DNA of 64,000 bases, taken from Branchiostoma lanceolatum. Taxonomy: Eukaryota; Chordata; Leptocardii; Amphioxiformes; Branchiostomatidae. The notes beneath the pieces were generated by a model that was not told the DNA's origin, did no database searches, and saw only the letters and a program-made list of their open reading frames with translations. The stretch covers positions 7,728,501-7,792,500 of the forward strand of contig NC_089724.1 in the NCBI RefSeq assembly GCF_035083965.1. Reading direction: 5' to 3'. Position numbers and translations under genes: made by a program. This document shows, one piece after another, positions 35,090-48,900 of the stretch (positions within the stretch are counted from its first letter, which is position 1; each line of letters opens with the position of its first letter).

Positions 35090-36480
35090 GTCGACGTCAG
35101 TTTGGAATATGATGAACAAAAACACTCCTTTGATAAAGATATAGTTTCGTCTTTTTTTATCAATTTTAAAAAGATTTTCTTAGTATAATAAAAACCGGAA
35201 TTTCAGGAACGAAAAACTGAAACAAACGAGAAAATTGACGAACATCCGGTCGTTTATGGGGGCATATCGGTCCATCAACAAAGTGTTGGCAGTAATAAAA
35301 ACTCGAGCAGAGAAACATAAAAACATAATTACAATAAGAATTTTATTCCATCAAAAGAAAGAAGATAACTAGACTGGGAAAATACAAATTATCGTTGTTT
35401 TGTTCTTGATGTCTCCAGAAATTAACTGCTGCATCTCAATGGTGAAGGCAGTAGTCTTAAATCTTGTTTCATACATGGTATGTAAATAAAGCTGTGGGGT
35501 CTTGTAAGCTGAGTCTGTGGTTTGCCTTAGATTCTTTGATATATCAGACGTTTCACGGTATACAAGTACGCTGTTTTTGAGAGACTACAATGAGGCATAA
35601 GAAATGCGAACCGGGGTACTACGGTTAACTCTATTCTAGGCATACAAGTAAGTCAGATTCTATTTCTGTGATCGAAAATTTTCCCCAAGCTAACACGGTG
35701 GCGATAGGCTGTAAACTAATAAGCAGAAGAAGAAAACCCAGCAGTGGAAAGACTATGGATGGCAATAAGTGAACAAAATTTCTAATCATGATGTACAGCA
35801 AAATACCTCCTTACCGGGTATACCCGCTGCCTTGGCAATGCGTTTTTCAGATAAAATGTGAAGGAGAATGTAGCTCTCTGTATGGAAACATTTATATCTT
35901 TCATAAGAATTGAAGGATTTTGAAGGAGTTTCGTTAGGGACGTCACTCGGACAGGACGTTAAATGGGTGTCCCACCTTTGCATTGGAGTACGGACACTTT
36001 TGCATGGGGGTACGGACATATACCTTTAACATTTAGCCTCTTTTGGCTACTGCTACTGCTGACGTTAGAGAGTAATCAGCCGATTGAATTTCTCCACGTC
36101 ACTGTAGCCGGACCGCTCCGATGGCTCATGTCTATGCCAGGGAAGCCCTATCGTGGTTCGTCGTGTCAAATATATCTAATGTGTTTGTTTGCGAGGTTGT
36201 ACATAAATACTTCTGTTGAAACGTTTGAACTTTCAGTTCGAAGTGTCCGGTGCAACCAGCTTATAGGAACGAAAGATATGATGCAAAAGACAACAAAAGA
36301 CACAAAACGTAAAAAAATTACTCCTAACCATGATCTTGTAGCTTCTTGATAAGCTTTTTTTTCGTTTTCGCAAACATTGGAAATTAATGTAATAATAAAG
36401 TAAGTAATAGTAAAAGTTTATTGCACAACAAATGTAACAGGTACAATGAATGGCAAGTTCGTAGGCAGTGCGAAATGTCA
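35090..36480. other. Intergenic, no supported gene
   Basis: Only short frames without domains. AT-rich; nothing recognisable as RNA gene or repeat was seen. Confidence 0.55.
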
Positions 36481-36485
36481 ATACG

Positions 36486-36608
36486 GTAGAAAATTGATCG
36501 GGCTATCTGCGCCGCAGCGTGAATTTCGCAGCCTCACCTTCGCCTCTAACTGCCGTGTGGTCTCATCTTCACTGTCAGACGAAGAACTGTCCTCCTCGTC
36601 ATCGTCGG
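36486..36608 (-). pseudogene. Inverted partial copy of SART3 exon 1 and intron 1
   Basis: About 120 bp read in reverse complement match SART3 exon 1 from 37263 through its donor to about 37385 in intron 1, with only a few differences. The acidic EEDSSSSDSEDE codons and the aag|gtgagg donor are intact. The copy has no ATG or promoter of its own, so it is a segmental fragment rather than a gene. Confidence 0.92.
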
Positions 36609-36918
36609 ATTACGAACTTCTAAAACGGCCTGATTACGCCTTACGAAAAAGGGGCATGCAGGCCCTCATATATGACTTTGCTTATTAACAATGCTATTGA
36701 ATTCTACAAAACTTAAGTCTAAACACTACGGTATACAATAAGAGTAATACAGAATACATATGTGGAACTTTGTTACATGATACACAGGAAACATCAATTG
36801 TTTGCATCAGAGATCAATCGATTTCTTTTTAGTAAAGAGGTAGATATGCATTGGCCTATGTACAAGGAAATTGCGTCAGGACATGACATAAGTAAATTGA
36901 ACGTTTCTGGGCTTGTCT

Positions 36919-37068
36919 TAGTCTCCAACCAGACCCAATGGATTGCAAATACCGTATCCAACTGGAAGAAGGAGCTTGTAATGCAATCCAATCCTTGGGT
37001 TGCAAAACGTACTTCCTCTGCCAGTTTGATACGGTCTTTATGCAACCTATAGATCTGCTTGGAGATTA
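36919..37068. mobile_element. Foldback element family B, copy 4, in the SART3 promoter region
   Basis: A 150-bp element, tagtctccaaccag.. to ..ctgcttggagatta, with a 9-bp target duplication ggcttgtct at 36910-36918 and 37069-37077. It ends 134 bp upstream of the SART3 start codon and lies between exon 1 and its inverted copy. Confidence 0.92.
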
Positions 37069-37134
37069 GGCTTGTCTTAGATGGTACGGTTATGTTTGCA
37101 TTGGGACCGAAGCACAACAGGGGGGGTACCCGTG

Positions 37135-37158
37135 GCTGCGCGGTGCATTGTGGGCCTG
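37135..37158 (-). promoter_or_regulatory. ZNF143/Staf-like box upstream of SART3
   Basis: The minus strand reads GGCCCACAATGCACCGCG, close to the ZNF143 consensus CCCA(N)AATGCAYYGCG. It lies about 45 bp upstream of the ATG in a GC-rich stretch, consistent with a housekeeping promoter. Confidence 0.5.
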
Positions 37159-37202
37159 CTGACGCTCAGCGCACGACACCTGCCCCCCTCCCCCCTACCT
37201 CC

Positions 37203-39863
37203 ATGGACTCTGCAGAAGAAGAGATGCAAAACCCTCCGTCTGAGGACGTAGAGATGGCACAGGACGATGACGAGGAGGACAGTTCTTCGTCTGACAGTGA
37301 AGATGAGACCACACGGCAGTTAGAGGCGAAGGTGAGGCTGCGAAATTCACGCTGCAGTGCAGATAGCCCGATCAATTTTCTACCGCGTACACGTGAAATT
37401 TGTTATTGTTTTTCTGTCACGATGATAATTTGCACGAGACTCAGTTGTTGTTGAATAGAAACGCTGGATATAACTTCAGTGTATTTCAGACGACAGAGCC
37501 CATAATTTGCTACACACTGTCGTCACCTGACATAACATTTATGCACTGGTCAGTTAGCCTTCGCTGCCTAGCTTGAGTGCTCCACGTTGTGTTGTTGCAA
37601 TGATTTCAAACAATACTAGTAGTTCGGAGACCTCATATTTTCATGAATATTCTGATTATGCAAATGATCCACATTGGCATGATAATATTTGATATGACGC
37701 TTGGTCATATTCACCTTTAGCTAGCTTACACAGGTCACAATTGACGGTCCAATCATCTACCATATACTATGATGTAGTCACTGCACTTTAGATTAGCCGT
37801 GGCGACTAACGAAGGGAGTTTTTTCTTGATATTACATATACTATCCCTTCTAATATCAAGAAAAAACTCCCTTCGTTAGTCGCCACGGCTACACTTTAGA
37901 TTAGTTAGGATTATGACACTTTTGCATCAATTATGCAAATTAGCAATTTATTTGCATAATATTGGTATCTAACTTTAATGTTCCACCTGGCATAAACTAC
38001 ACATGTTCCATGTATTTCATTTTCAGTCCTATAATGTAAAACACTGGTAACATGATGATAATGAACAAGATTTTCCTCATTAATTATGCAAATTACTTAA
38101 TTAGGTCCCAATTTGCATAATTTGCACTTCATCATGTACATCTCTATCTGAGCTACCTGCATACTACATACAATTGTTCCTTTCTTCAGTTTTTCTATAC
38201 TAGTATCTCCTGGGAAGATTTTGTCAAAAATGCCCCTGCAGTTCCAGAGAAAGCTGCTAGGGGGCCCAAACCTACACCACTTCTTTCTTACATCACAAGC
38301 TATCTCATCAGTATCTGCCACACAAAAATACATAGCACATCCAGGTCAAAAGATACCGAAAAGGAAGTTCTGCTGCAGTACCAAGGTCACATACCAGGGG
38401 GCCCAAAATCGACCTTGACAATCGTCTTCCACACACCAACCCACATACTAATTATCATCATAATCCATCCAGAGGTTCTTGAATTTTGCTGACTCAAAAA
38501 AATCCAGAAACACAAACACACATACAGGCCAAAAACTATTGATACATTTGTATATTATATATCTCCATTTTTCATATGGAGATAGAAAGAAGAACAGTTG
38601 TTCAGAAAATATGGATTGTACACAGAAAAGAATATCAATTTGATGCTTATTGAACCCAAAAGTTCTGGGACCTTGTGTTTTTCTTCTTCAGATTCAGCGC
38701 ATTTCACAAACATTTTTTCAAAGCACTTTTCAGGAGTGTAAAATAAATAGTCACATACCCCTTTATACCAGAAGCTGTAACTTAGCTGAGGGACCAAAGA
38801 TTTGATAGAACCATGGTTAGCAAGCGAATTTCTTTTGTTCCAGCGGTCACTACGGAGGCTGGTACTCAGGCTAAGATTTGATAGATCACCCAGTGAATTT
38901 CATAGATAAACAATCATAAAGAACGCTTTTGTGAGTTTTGTCTTTTTATCATACTTCTACAACTTGCATTGATCATATTCAAGTTATAAAATCAAGGGTT
39001 ATACCAATCGTATTTGGGTCTCTCAGCAATTGCCGTCTAGTGGAAGGGGAGCCTTTGGAAATACTCTGTACCATCTGGCAGCTTTGCATGACGTAAAACT
39101 TACATCCAGTGACCAACCCCACTTAAACTAAGCCAAGTTACGTTTGGGACCGGCTTTTTAGCGAATACCCACAAACGGCAACTCTGGCGAAGTCGGCGCT
39201 GCACGAATCTCATTTTTCTTTGCTCGGAATATGTTCAGGTTGTGCTCCCATTAATTAATCCTAAGTTTCAAGTCAATCCATCAATCCAAATGTAAATTCA
39301 GTTATTTTATCCAAAACACCCCTGCAGTTACAGAGCAAGCTGCTATGGGGCCCAAACAATCACCACTTCTTCCTTACATCACAAGCCACCAAAAAATCAA
39401 GACCATAGCATGTCCAGGTCAAAAGATACAAAAAAAAACAAAGTTCTGCTGCAGTACCAAAGTCACATACCAGGGGGCCCAAAATCAACCTTAACCTTTG
39501 TCTTCCCAACACCTGCCCACTTACCAAATATCATCATAATCCATCCAGGGGTTCTTGAGTTATACTGACTACAAAGACACAAAACACACACACACACACA
39601 CTGTCAGACAGACACACACGGAAACACCCAAACCAATATCTCCGTTTTTCATGGAGATCATGAACTTACAGCTATTTTCTGGTGTGCTGAACAGGTGAGC
39701 AGTAACCCCTATGACTACAACAGCCATGTGGAGCTGATCACCGCCCAGAGGAGGGAGGGTGAACTGGTGGAGGTCAGGCAGGCCAGGGAGAGGATGAGCA
39801 AGTTCTTCCCCTTAACAGAAGGTAATGTACAATATAGTAGCACTCTATGGAAAATATTGTTTT

Positions 39864-39953
<90 letters not shown>

Positions 39954-42900
39954 CACGCAAGTGCACACTTGCATGCACACATGTGCACACTTGCATGTGC
40001 ACACGAGCGCACACACATGCGTGCACACACACACGTACACACACACTCACTTAGTCACTATCCATTTTTTCCAACACAAAATCCGGATGCTTTTTAATCA
40101 GGGCTTGGAATACACACCTGAAACCTGGGAATTGTGGAGAAAACATTGAGGTTACAGAAAAAGATACCGGAACCTGAAACTTGAAATGTAGGAGAAGAAA
40201 AAGAATACATCTTGATAAAGTTCTTACTTCAAATCACATATTGTTAAAGAAAGAAAGAAAAAACGAGCCCTGCCAGACAGTGCTGTACATATATGTCAGG
40301 ACTAGAGTAAAAATTATATGCAATCTGCAAAAATGATGAATATTGACTAACTTCTAAGTCTCAAGAAGACTTATTGATAAGGTAAAGTTTTTCCCTGGCA
40401 ACTTGGTAAATGGCTTTCATACATTTATGTGTTCATGTTTAAGGAACTAGTTCACATTTGATATCCTTGACCGTTGTCTGATTTCAGAGCTGTGGTTGGA
40501 TTGGCTGACAGACGAGATGAAGCTGGACTCTGGTAGACAGAACCGAGCGGCAATAAACAAGCTGTTTGAGAGAGCTGTGAAAGACTACCTCTGTAAGTCA
40601 TGATATATGTATCATTGGGTCGGCCAACTACACTCTTTGCAGCCAGGGGCTGAATTGCGAGGAGCTTACAATTGGTGGGGCTAAATCCCAAGGGTCTGGT
40701 GCGACAGCCATTTAATGCTAACTCAGGTGACCTCAATACGACAATTGCCCCATGTGCAGCCATAGGGCTGTAGGATTTGAACCACTCACACTGGGAAGGA
40801 CCCCTAGTCTTTTCAATAAGTGCAGTGGGTTTTTTAACATGCTTGAGGTGTGGCTCTCCACAAACACAGGACCTCCATATAACGTCCTAGCTATCTGAGG
40901 GACGTCCCTCATTTTCACCGGAGTGAAGTGAGGAATGTCCTGTAAAGTGGCTGTCCCAAGGGCACAACAGTGGGGCCTATCAGTGGTTTCGAACCGAGGA
41001 CCTCTCAGTTCTGGCCGAAACACCCTGCAGATTGCACAACATGATGCCACATTTTAGACATTGCAAATTGGTAGCTAACATGTGTGATAACTATAGGAAA
41101 TAAAGGCAAGGCTGTTTTTTTAGCTTGTTACCGGTAAATTACTAAGAAAAATAACAAATAAAATTAAGGGAAGACTGCTATGAACCCAGGGGTAGCATGT
41201 AGGCGGTTGCAATTTATTCATTAGATGTAGCAAAAGTATAACTTTTGTTGGGAGTAATTTATTTTGTATTCAGTAATATAATCTCTTAATACAAAACTAA
41301 GATAGTAAAATCCACCAAAAATGCAGTAGATGACCTTAGAACACCCCTCCGTTAACATGCAGCATAACAGACTGCTATCCGTTATTGTTGTACGGTCTCT
41401 TTCATGCCAGTTTCCTTGCTTCTTTTTTGTAAACAAAATTTTATTGGTCTACAGGAAAGTTTTGCACCCAATTCCCTAATGGTTACAGAGTTAGGCAGCA
41501 GGGAGAAGATACTACACCCAGACATATACGTATGAGTATATCCAGTACTGTATTTGATCCCTTCCATGTGTACATGTACATGTAGGTGCGGACGTATGGT
41601 TGGAGTATATCCAGTACTGTATTTGATCCCTTCCATGTGTACATGTACATGTAGGTGCGGATGTATGGTTGGAGTATATCCGGTAATGTATTATATCCCT
41701 CCCATGTGTACATGTAGGTGCGGACGTATGGTTGGAGTATATCCGGTAATGTATTTGATCCCTCCCATGTGTACATGTACATGTAGGTGCGGACGTATGG
41801 TTGGAGTATATCTGGTAATGTATTTTGTCCCTCCCATGTGTACATGTAGGTGCGGATGTATGGTTGGAGTATATCCGGTAATGTATTATATCCCTCCCAT
41901 GTGTACATGTAGGTGCGGACGTATGGTTGGAGTATATCCAGTACTGTATTTGATCCCTTTCATGTGTACATGTACATGTAGGTACGGACGTATGGTTGGA
42001 GTATATCCAGTACTGTATTTGATCCCTTTCATGTGTACATGTACATGTAGGTGCGGACGTATGGTTGGAGTATATCCGGTAATGTATTTGATCCCTCCCA
42101 TGTGTACATGTAGGTGCGGACGTATGGTTGGAGTATATCCGGTAATGTATTTGATCCCTCCCATGTGTACATGTACATGTACATGTAGGTGCGGACGTAT
42201 GGCTGGAGTATATCTGGTAATGTATTTTATCCCTCCCATGTGTACATGTAGGTGCGGACGTATGGTTGGAGTATATCCAGTACTGTATCGGTGGGATGGA
42301 GGATGGGCTGGAGTCGGTGCGAGCGGTGTGCGAGAAGGCGCTGACTGCGGGAGGGCTGCACGTCTCCAAGGGAACCATGCTGTGGGACGTGTACAGGGAG
42401 TTCGAGAACGCCGTTCTCGCAGGAATGCAGGTAAAAATTCCAGTTGTATCAGGTGCTGTATTTGTATTGCACAACAGCTACATGTACTGGTAAACTGGCT
42501 AGTATTGAAATACACTGTATACATAGTGTGTGTGTTTATTTGTTTGTGTGCGCCTGAGTGTTTATGTGTGTGTGTAAGTTTGTGTGTCCATGTTTTTTGT
42601 GTGAATTGGTATGTGAATGTGTGTGTAAGTGAATGTGTGTGTGTTTATGTGTGTGTGTGTATGTCTGCTTTTGTGTGAATGGGAGTGAGTACATGTTTGT
42701 GTGTGTGTGTGTGTGTGTGTATTTATGTATATGTGTGGGTATGTCTGCTTTTTTAATGAGTGTGTGAGTGAATGTGTGTGCGTGTATGTATGTATGCACA
42801 TGCATGCATGTGTGTGTTTTGTTCCGAACCTCTGGTCAGTTCCCTCATGCTCCGTCCTCCTCCCTCTCCAGCCAGACCCAGGGTCCATCTGCACAGGTGA

Positions 42901-45900
42901 CCAGGAGGAGAAGATGCAGGCTCAGATCACCAGGATCAACTCCATCTTCAGGAGACAGCTGTCCATCCCTCTCCTCGGTCAGGATCACTTCCTTATCCCT
43001 TTCTTAGATACCACATCTTTTTTTAGACTGGCACACACGGTACTTAGTAAGAAGACATTTTGAAATTACTGTAATTCTTTTTTTCTTTCACAGTGACTAT
43101 AACTTTATGTTCACTGTTTTCACGGTCACCTCTAGATCTGTACCGTGAACTTATCATCACACATTACATACGTTCTATAAATCACTTGCCGCCACTGTGA
43201 AGTTCAGTGAAAATGTCCATTTTCATTACGCCGTGAAATTTTGCTACCGTGAAGATAAAGTGAATAACAATATGTGTCGTTTCCTGTTCTAGAAGCCATG
43301 TAGCTTAACAATGTTTCCTCATAGGTAGAATGGTATAAACAGTATTTTCATTAGGCCAAACAAGCTTGATTTAATGGATGACGCACTCTGAGTTCCATAT
43401 GATATCAGTTGTGACTTATTCTCTTTTTGTGAAAACTGAAAAGGGCTCTTCTTGACAACTGCTCAGTTTGCAACAACCTGTTTTGTTAGGATGCTGGAAT
43501 TGCCATGCATTTGATTTTTCTGTAAGCTATCAAGTAGAGAAATTTTGTTGTTTTTAGAAACCAACTCAATATACATATAAAAGTCATCCACAGAATCAAG
43601 CCTGATATGTGGGCTAAGACATTGTATGTCAGCAGGTTTACTTCAGGTAGCTTCAGGGTTTTGCCCAGTGTCCGTCATTCAGTCGTTTGACGGAATCTAT
43701 GGCTAGTTGCTAAAGATGGACAAAGATAATGGACATTTAAAAGATTAGAATTAGGTAAAATCACCGCAGGAGGTTAGCATGAGTTTGTTGAATGAGGAAA
43801 AGAAACATTACGCGTCTGTGTAAAACCCTATTTCAGCAGCAGCTGCTAACATATGTCCTTCTGTGTGTTGTTGTGCAGGTATGGATGGTACATATCTGGA
43901 GTATGAAGAGTTCCAGACAGGACCGGTGGATGCCACAGTGAAGCAGGCCTACCAGAAGGCACTCGAGAAGCTCGAGAAGTACAAACCCTTCGAAGAGTCG
44001 TTGGTGAGCACTAAACAATATATGTTGTGTTGTATCATATGTTTGCAATCAGTCTTAAAACAGTATTCTACCCCAGAAGTGGGTATTATTTTCTGATAGA
44101 TAATATTTTTCCGGATACAAATGCACCCTTTTGGCTAGATTACCTCAGCTGTCTTTTCAACAATAATCCTTTTCTAAATCCATGTACCCCCATACGGACC
44201 CGCTTCAACTTCGGGCAAATTTATTGCTGACAGTAGACGAAATAAGCTTAACGAAAGCAGTCGAGTCACTATCACACATTTAGGGAGGCACACAAAAAAC
44301 ATTTGAAGACTATCAAGTATTGAGATACAGAGATTTTGGTACTTTTGTAAGAAACATTGAACTAAAGGCATTGTTGGAAGGGTCCTCCGGGGAAGTCAAG
44401 AACTTGATTGCTGTAAATGTAATGTTTGCCCTACATTCAGGCTTCAACTTCTGGTAGATTTGACAAAACAAACTGGATTCAAGCATAACAATTTAGTCTC
44501 TAAGGAATTATGATACTCGCCTCTGGAGTGGAATGCTCCTTTAAAGCAGGGGTTGAATTACAGTACCTTTCAGTTAATGGGGCTTGATTGTAGGAATCTT
44601 GAATAGCTGCATCTTGACAACACCAGTTCAACACATAGTAACATCAGCAATTTACGTCACGCACCGCCAGCAGGAAGCTTGTGACGTAAACAACATTTTT
44701 AGGAGTCATTGATGTTGTATGTATACGATATTTATAAGCCATTGTATTGTATGAATGGGGTTAAGTATTTTGTCCCAGTGGCTGAATTGCAGTAGATTAC
44801 AATCAATTTAGATTGAATGGTAAGGATCATGAATGGCTGTCATTAGCACCACTAATAAATACCTCAAAAGTTGATACAGCAGTGAGACCACATTCATATT
44901 GGGGATTGTTGAATTGGAAATGGGTTTTTGTCAAATTCTATGTGGAAAAGCTTATTTTGAAACTGTCTCAAACCATCTCTCAAATTTTATCAGGAAACTT
45001 TTACTAACAAAATCGTTTGTAGGTCCAAGCTCTTTTGGAAGAAATCCCACCCTTAGGATTTATTGGCTGCAATTATATTGTTTTTTATAATTGGAAAATG
45101 ACTCAAATGTAGGCATGGCTTGATATTCATTTTTGGAATTGGATGCACTGGTGCACCTAACATAAACCTTAGGTGCACAGAACAACACAAGATAAAGTAG
45201 AATGTCAGCAAAGCGTATTTTACAAACCCTACTGCCTGTATTAAGAACCTCCATCTAAAATTTTATAGCAATACATCAAACAAAGTGAAAAAAGGTTATA
45301 TGATATTATGTTTTCAGATATTTGAATTTCAAGAATGTTTTGTATACCAGTGTACAATTATTTTAGTTATAGTACCTCTACCCTACAACCTACAAAAAAT
45401 GTCTGGTGCACTGGTGCACCCACAGTAAAAAATTAGGTGCACAGCTCCAATTTTGGCATGCATCCAGTATTTCGAGCCCTCTAGGTCTGTTATTCAAAGC
45501 CTCATGTTTTCCTTTTTTTCCGTTCTGATGATATCTTCAGATGTATTTTCATACGACCCATGCTTTGCTTGTTTAGACCAGTGCTCCAGCCCCGCGGCTC
45601 CAGGAGTACCTTGCGTACATTGATTACGAGCTCGCTGAAGACGAACCAACCAGGATCCAGTGTATCTTTGAGAGAGCCATTCAGGAGAATCCTCTCGTGG
45701 TGGAGCTGTGGACTAAATACACCCACTATCTGGTCAGTATCTCTCACTCAGAAGGATTGTGAAAGGTCAAGATGGAAGAAACTTTGCTTCAGGAGGTTTT
45801 TTGTAATACAATGTACCTAATACTAGTACCTTAGATCCTTCCATGAATTTGTTACAAAGGTTCAACATGTCCGACAGTTTTCCTCCAGACAGTGTTGTCA

Positions 45901-48900
45901 AATGTGGCTTGTAATTTGTATGAAAAGCAGTAAAGATGATGATGATGTAATTTGTGATACACAGAATCATATTTGTAAAAAAATTGCTAAATTCCTTCCC
46001 CCGCTACATGATCTTGCTTGGTTTGGCCCTTTGACAAAGAGAAGGCATTTTGGAAGAAATCAAACCAATGAATTGTTATAATGTTATTTCTATTCAAAAC
46101 TGTTCCCTTTTTGTTTTATATCATATTATGTTGTATCTTCAAAGGAAACCATTTTGATCCTGAAGATAAATAATTTATGATTTACTAACTCATGCAGCCC
46201 CGACCAGTAACATGCAGATTAAAATTCTTAACTTTATTTAATTTGCAGATGCAATATTGCCAACAAAGAGCTCACCACACACTACTTCATGCTGCTTTCA
46301 CTATGATATATATATTTTGCCACATCATAAAAGATGTTGTCTCAATGTTTGTACAGGATACCAAGCTCAGAATACCTAACATTGCGCTGGCCACCCACGA
46401 ACGCGCCACCAGAAACTGTCCCTGGGCCGCCGCCCTATGGCAAGGGTACCTCTTGGCCCTGGAGAGACACAGACAGCCAAAGGAGAAAATAAAGGGTGAG
46501 GCAGACTCTGTTGATTTACTGTTTCCTGAAGATATACTTGTATGTCTTAGAAATAGGATTGAATTATTATGCATCTCTTTTTCTTCTTTAGGAATTATTT
46601 GTGATATGTTCTGTACAACATGACTAATCATCGTATGCTAATGCCAGTGATGTGATATGAGTGGCAAAGGACACATGTTGAAATGAGGATGTTATTCTTT
46701 CTGAAAGACATCTTTTTGGAGATGACTCGGCACACCCCACTAATATAATGTCCTTGATTTCCCTAGTAAATGGATCAGTATCTATATCGGGTATAACCAC
46801 CCTTCAACATAACACATCAGCTTCTCAGGCATGCGGCACGGCAGTGACCTGTCACACCTAACTTTTGCACATCTAGCAGCAAGTGTTGTTTAAAGCTATC
46901 TAATAAGGATGCCCCTACCTGGCCTACCATACTCTAACATTAGTTCTATGGAATAACGTATACTATCTTTGAACACCTCAATCAAGCACTTAGTATGATG
47001 CAGGGTGCGAAATACCCGGTTGCGCACTTGCGCAGCGCAACAATATTTTGGTTGGCGCAACTTATCTCTTAACCCAGGTTGCGCGATGCGCTACCTAAAT
47101 TTTGGGCCGGAGAAATCAATTTTGCGGCAATTACTTGGACGAAGTAGAAAATAATTGGACTAAGGAAGCTCACACACCCGTGTGGTGTGCACACACACTC
47201 TCTCTCAGTCTCGTAAATTTTCAAACCAAACATATAAATCGACCCCCAACTAAACAAGTTAATAAAGTTACCGATACTTTTTCACTCGTTTGCATCCATA
47301 GTCAACCTGTTTTATTGTGCCTGGAACGCAAAATTCGTCGGAAAGAGAGCGCGGCTTAGCGCTCGGCTCTTGTCCGCCATGTTGAATTCATCGACTCTCG
47401 CTGAATATCGCGTGATTACGCGAGAGTAATGACGTGTAATCTGCAGTACCGGCAACTACTGGTAGAGGGCAGTGTTTGAGTTGCTGTGTATTTTATGGGC
47501 GAAATGTTGCTAGTGCTTTTTGGGGGGCAAAATTAAAAATTACAGAAGTGGAGATGGAGCCACTTTACTAATAATAAGCTGGGATTTAAAGATTCTTTAC
47601 TTTGCAACAATGATTATAGAATAAACAATGTTGTGACAGTGAGATAAAAACTGGACAATGACATAGACTATTGCATATATTTTATGATTATCATACATGT
47701 ACATCATTAATAACTCACCTGTGAATTTTTCAATAAAAAATATAGGTGATTTTATTCCGGGGGTACTTTTATTAGACTTTGAAAATAGGCCCAGTAGCAA
47801 CTTTTATGTAAGGGATGAGAATAATGTACAGGTACAAGTCCTATTGCAGTGTAGCTATTGCAGTGTAACTCTTGCTAGAGCAGAAAAAGCAAAAAGTCTA
47901 TGGGTGTTGAAAAAAGGATTTATTTGTACTAAAAAAATAGCCGTGCCGTGTCACATGAATTGTATTAATTTGTTTGTTGTGGGTAATGTGGTGTGTTATT
48001 TACATTGTATATCATTGACTTTTATTTTGAAACAAAAACACATTTAAGCACTAGTTATATTGTTAAAGGCTATGTAATACTATGTACTTACAAAATATAA
48101 TTTCAAGAAATCAGTGAATTTTAGGTGGGGCAACCTGAAATTCTGACGGGCAACCTAGCTTTCTACCTAGGTTGCACACCGTGCAACCTGGCTCAAAAAA
48201 GTATTTCGCACCCTGTGATGATATTGTTTTTTTAATCTATGCTGTTGCCATGACGTCAGCTTAGCAGCAGAGCTGAATAATGTTCATTATACAGGGCGCT
48301 GACGAGTGGCGCTGAGGTGGGCGTTAACTTTACATTTAAAGTTCTGTGAGTTCTTGGTGTTCACAATGTCCTGCGGGAGGCTATTGCGCAGCTTTACTGT
48401 AGCAGGGATGAAAGTTCTTCTGTGCCAGGAGGAGGATGACTTGACAGGTTCTAGGACTGCACTGTATTGGGATGTGGACAGGCGAGTATCTCGGCGATGA
48501 ACGTAGGGCTCAGGTAGTAGGTTGTTCAGTAAAGTTGGTGCGTTTTGATAGTACATTCTGTGTAGAAGTGTGAGGGCTCCAACATTTCTCCGTTGTTCTA
48601 GAGGCTGCCACATATGGTGACTGCTGCTAATGTTGTGTGTAGAAGTATGTAGATGAATATAAACTTAAGATGTCCTACTGTGTTCATACAGAGGTGATGG
48701 ACACTGCCCTGCCTGCTGGTTTCCCACAAGCCTCTGACTATGTCAGTCTGTGGCAGACGTACTGTGACTACCACCGCAGGAGAGTCGACTGGACAAAAGG
48801 TAGACATTTTGACCTTCTGTCATCTCAGCAATGTGTGGAAATCTTTAGGGATGAGAAACTGTTAATACAGTCAAACCCCCCCAAGAAGACCACTCAGGGG

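Noticed and set aside
41586..42252. CRISPR-like regularly spaced repeats
   Set aside because: Units are contiguous with no unique spacers, contain splice sites and exon codons, and the window is eukaryotic.
41512..42678. Very long open frames (320 and 374 codons) on both strands over 41.5-42.7 kb
   Set aside because: They come from a tandem repeat whose period is always a multiple of three and lacks stops in those frames. Only 42252-42430 is coding, in the SART3 frame.
46192..46356. Open frame upstream of SART3 exon 8 as coding
   Set aside because: It is intron sequence read through a good acceptor (tttgtacag) at 46356; the family similarity starts only after it.
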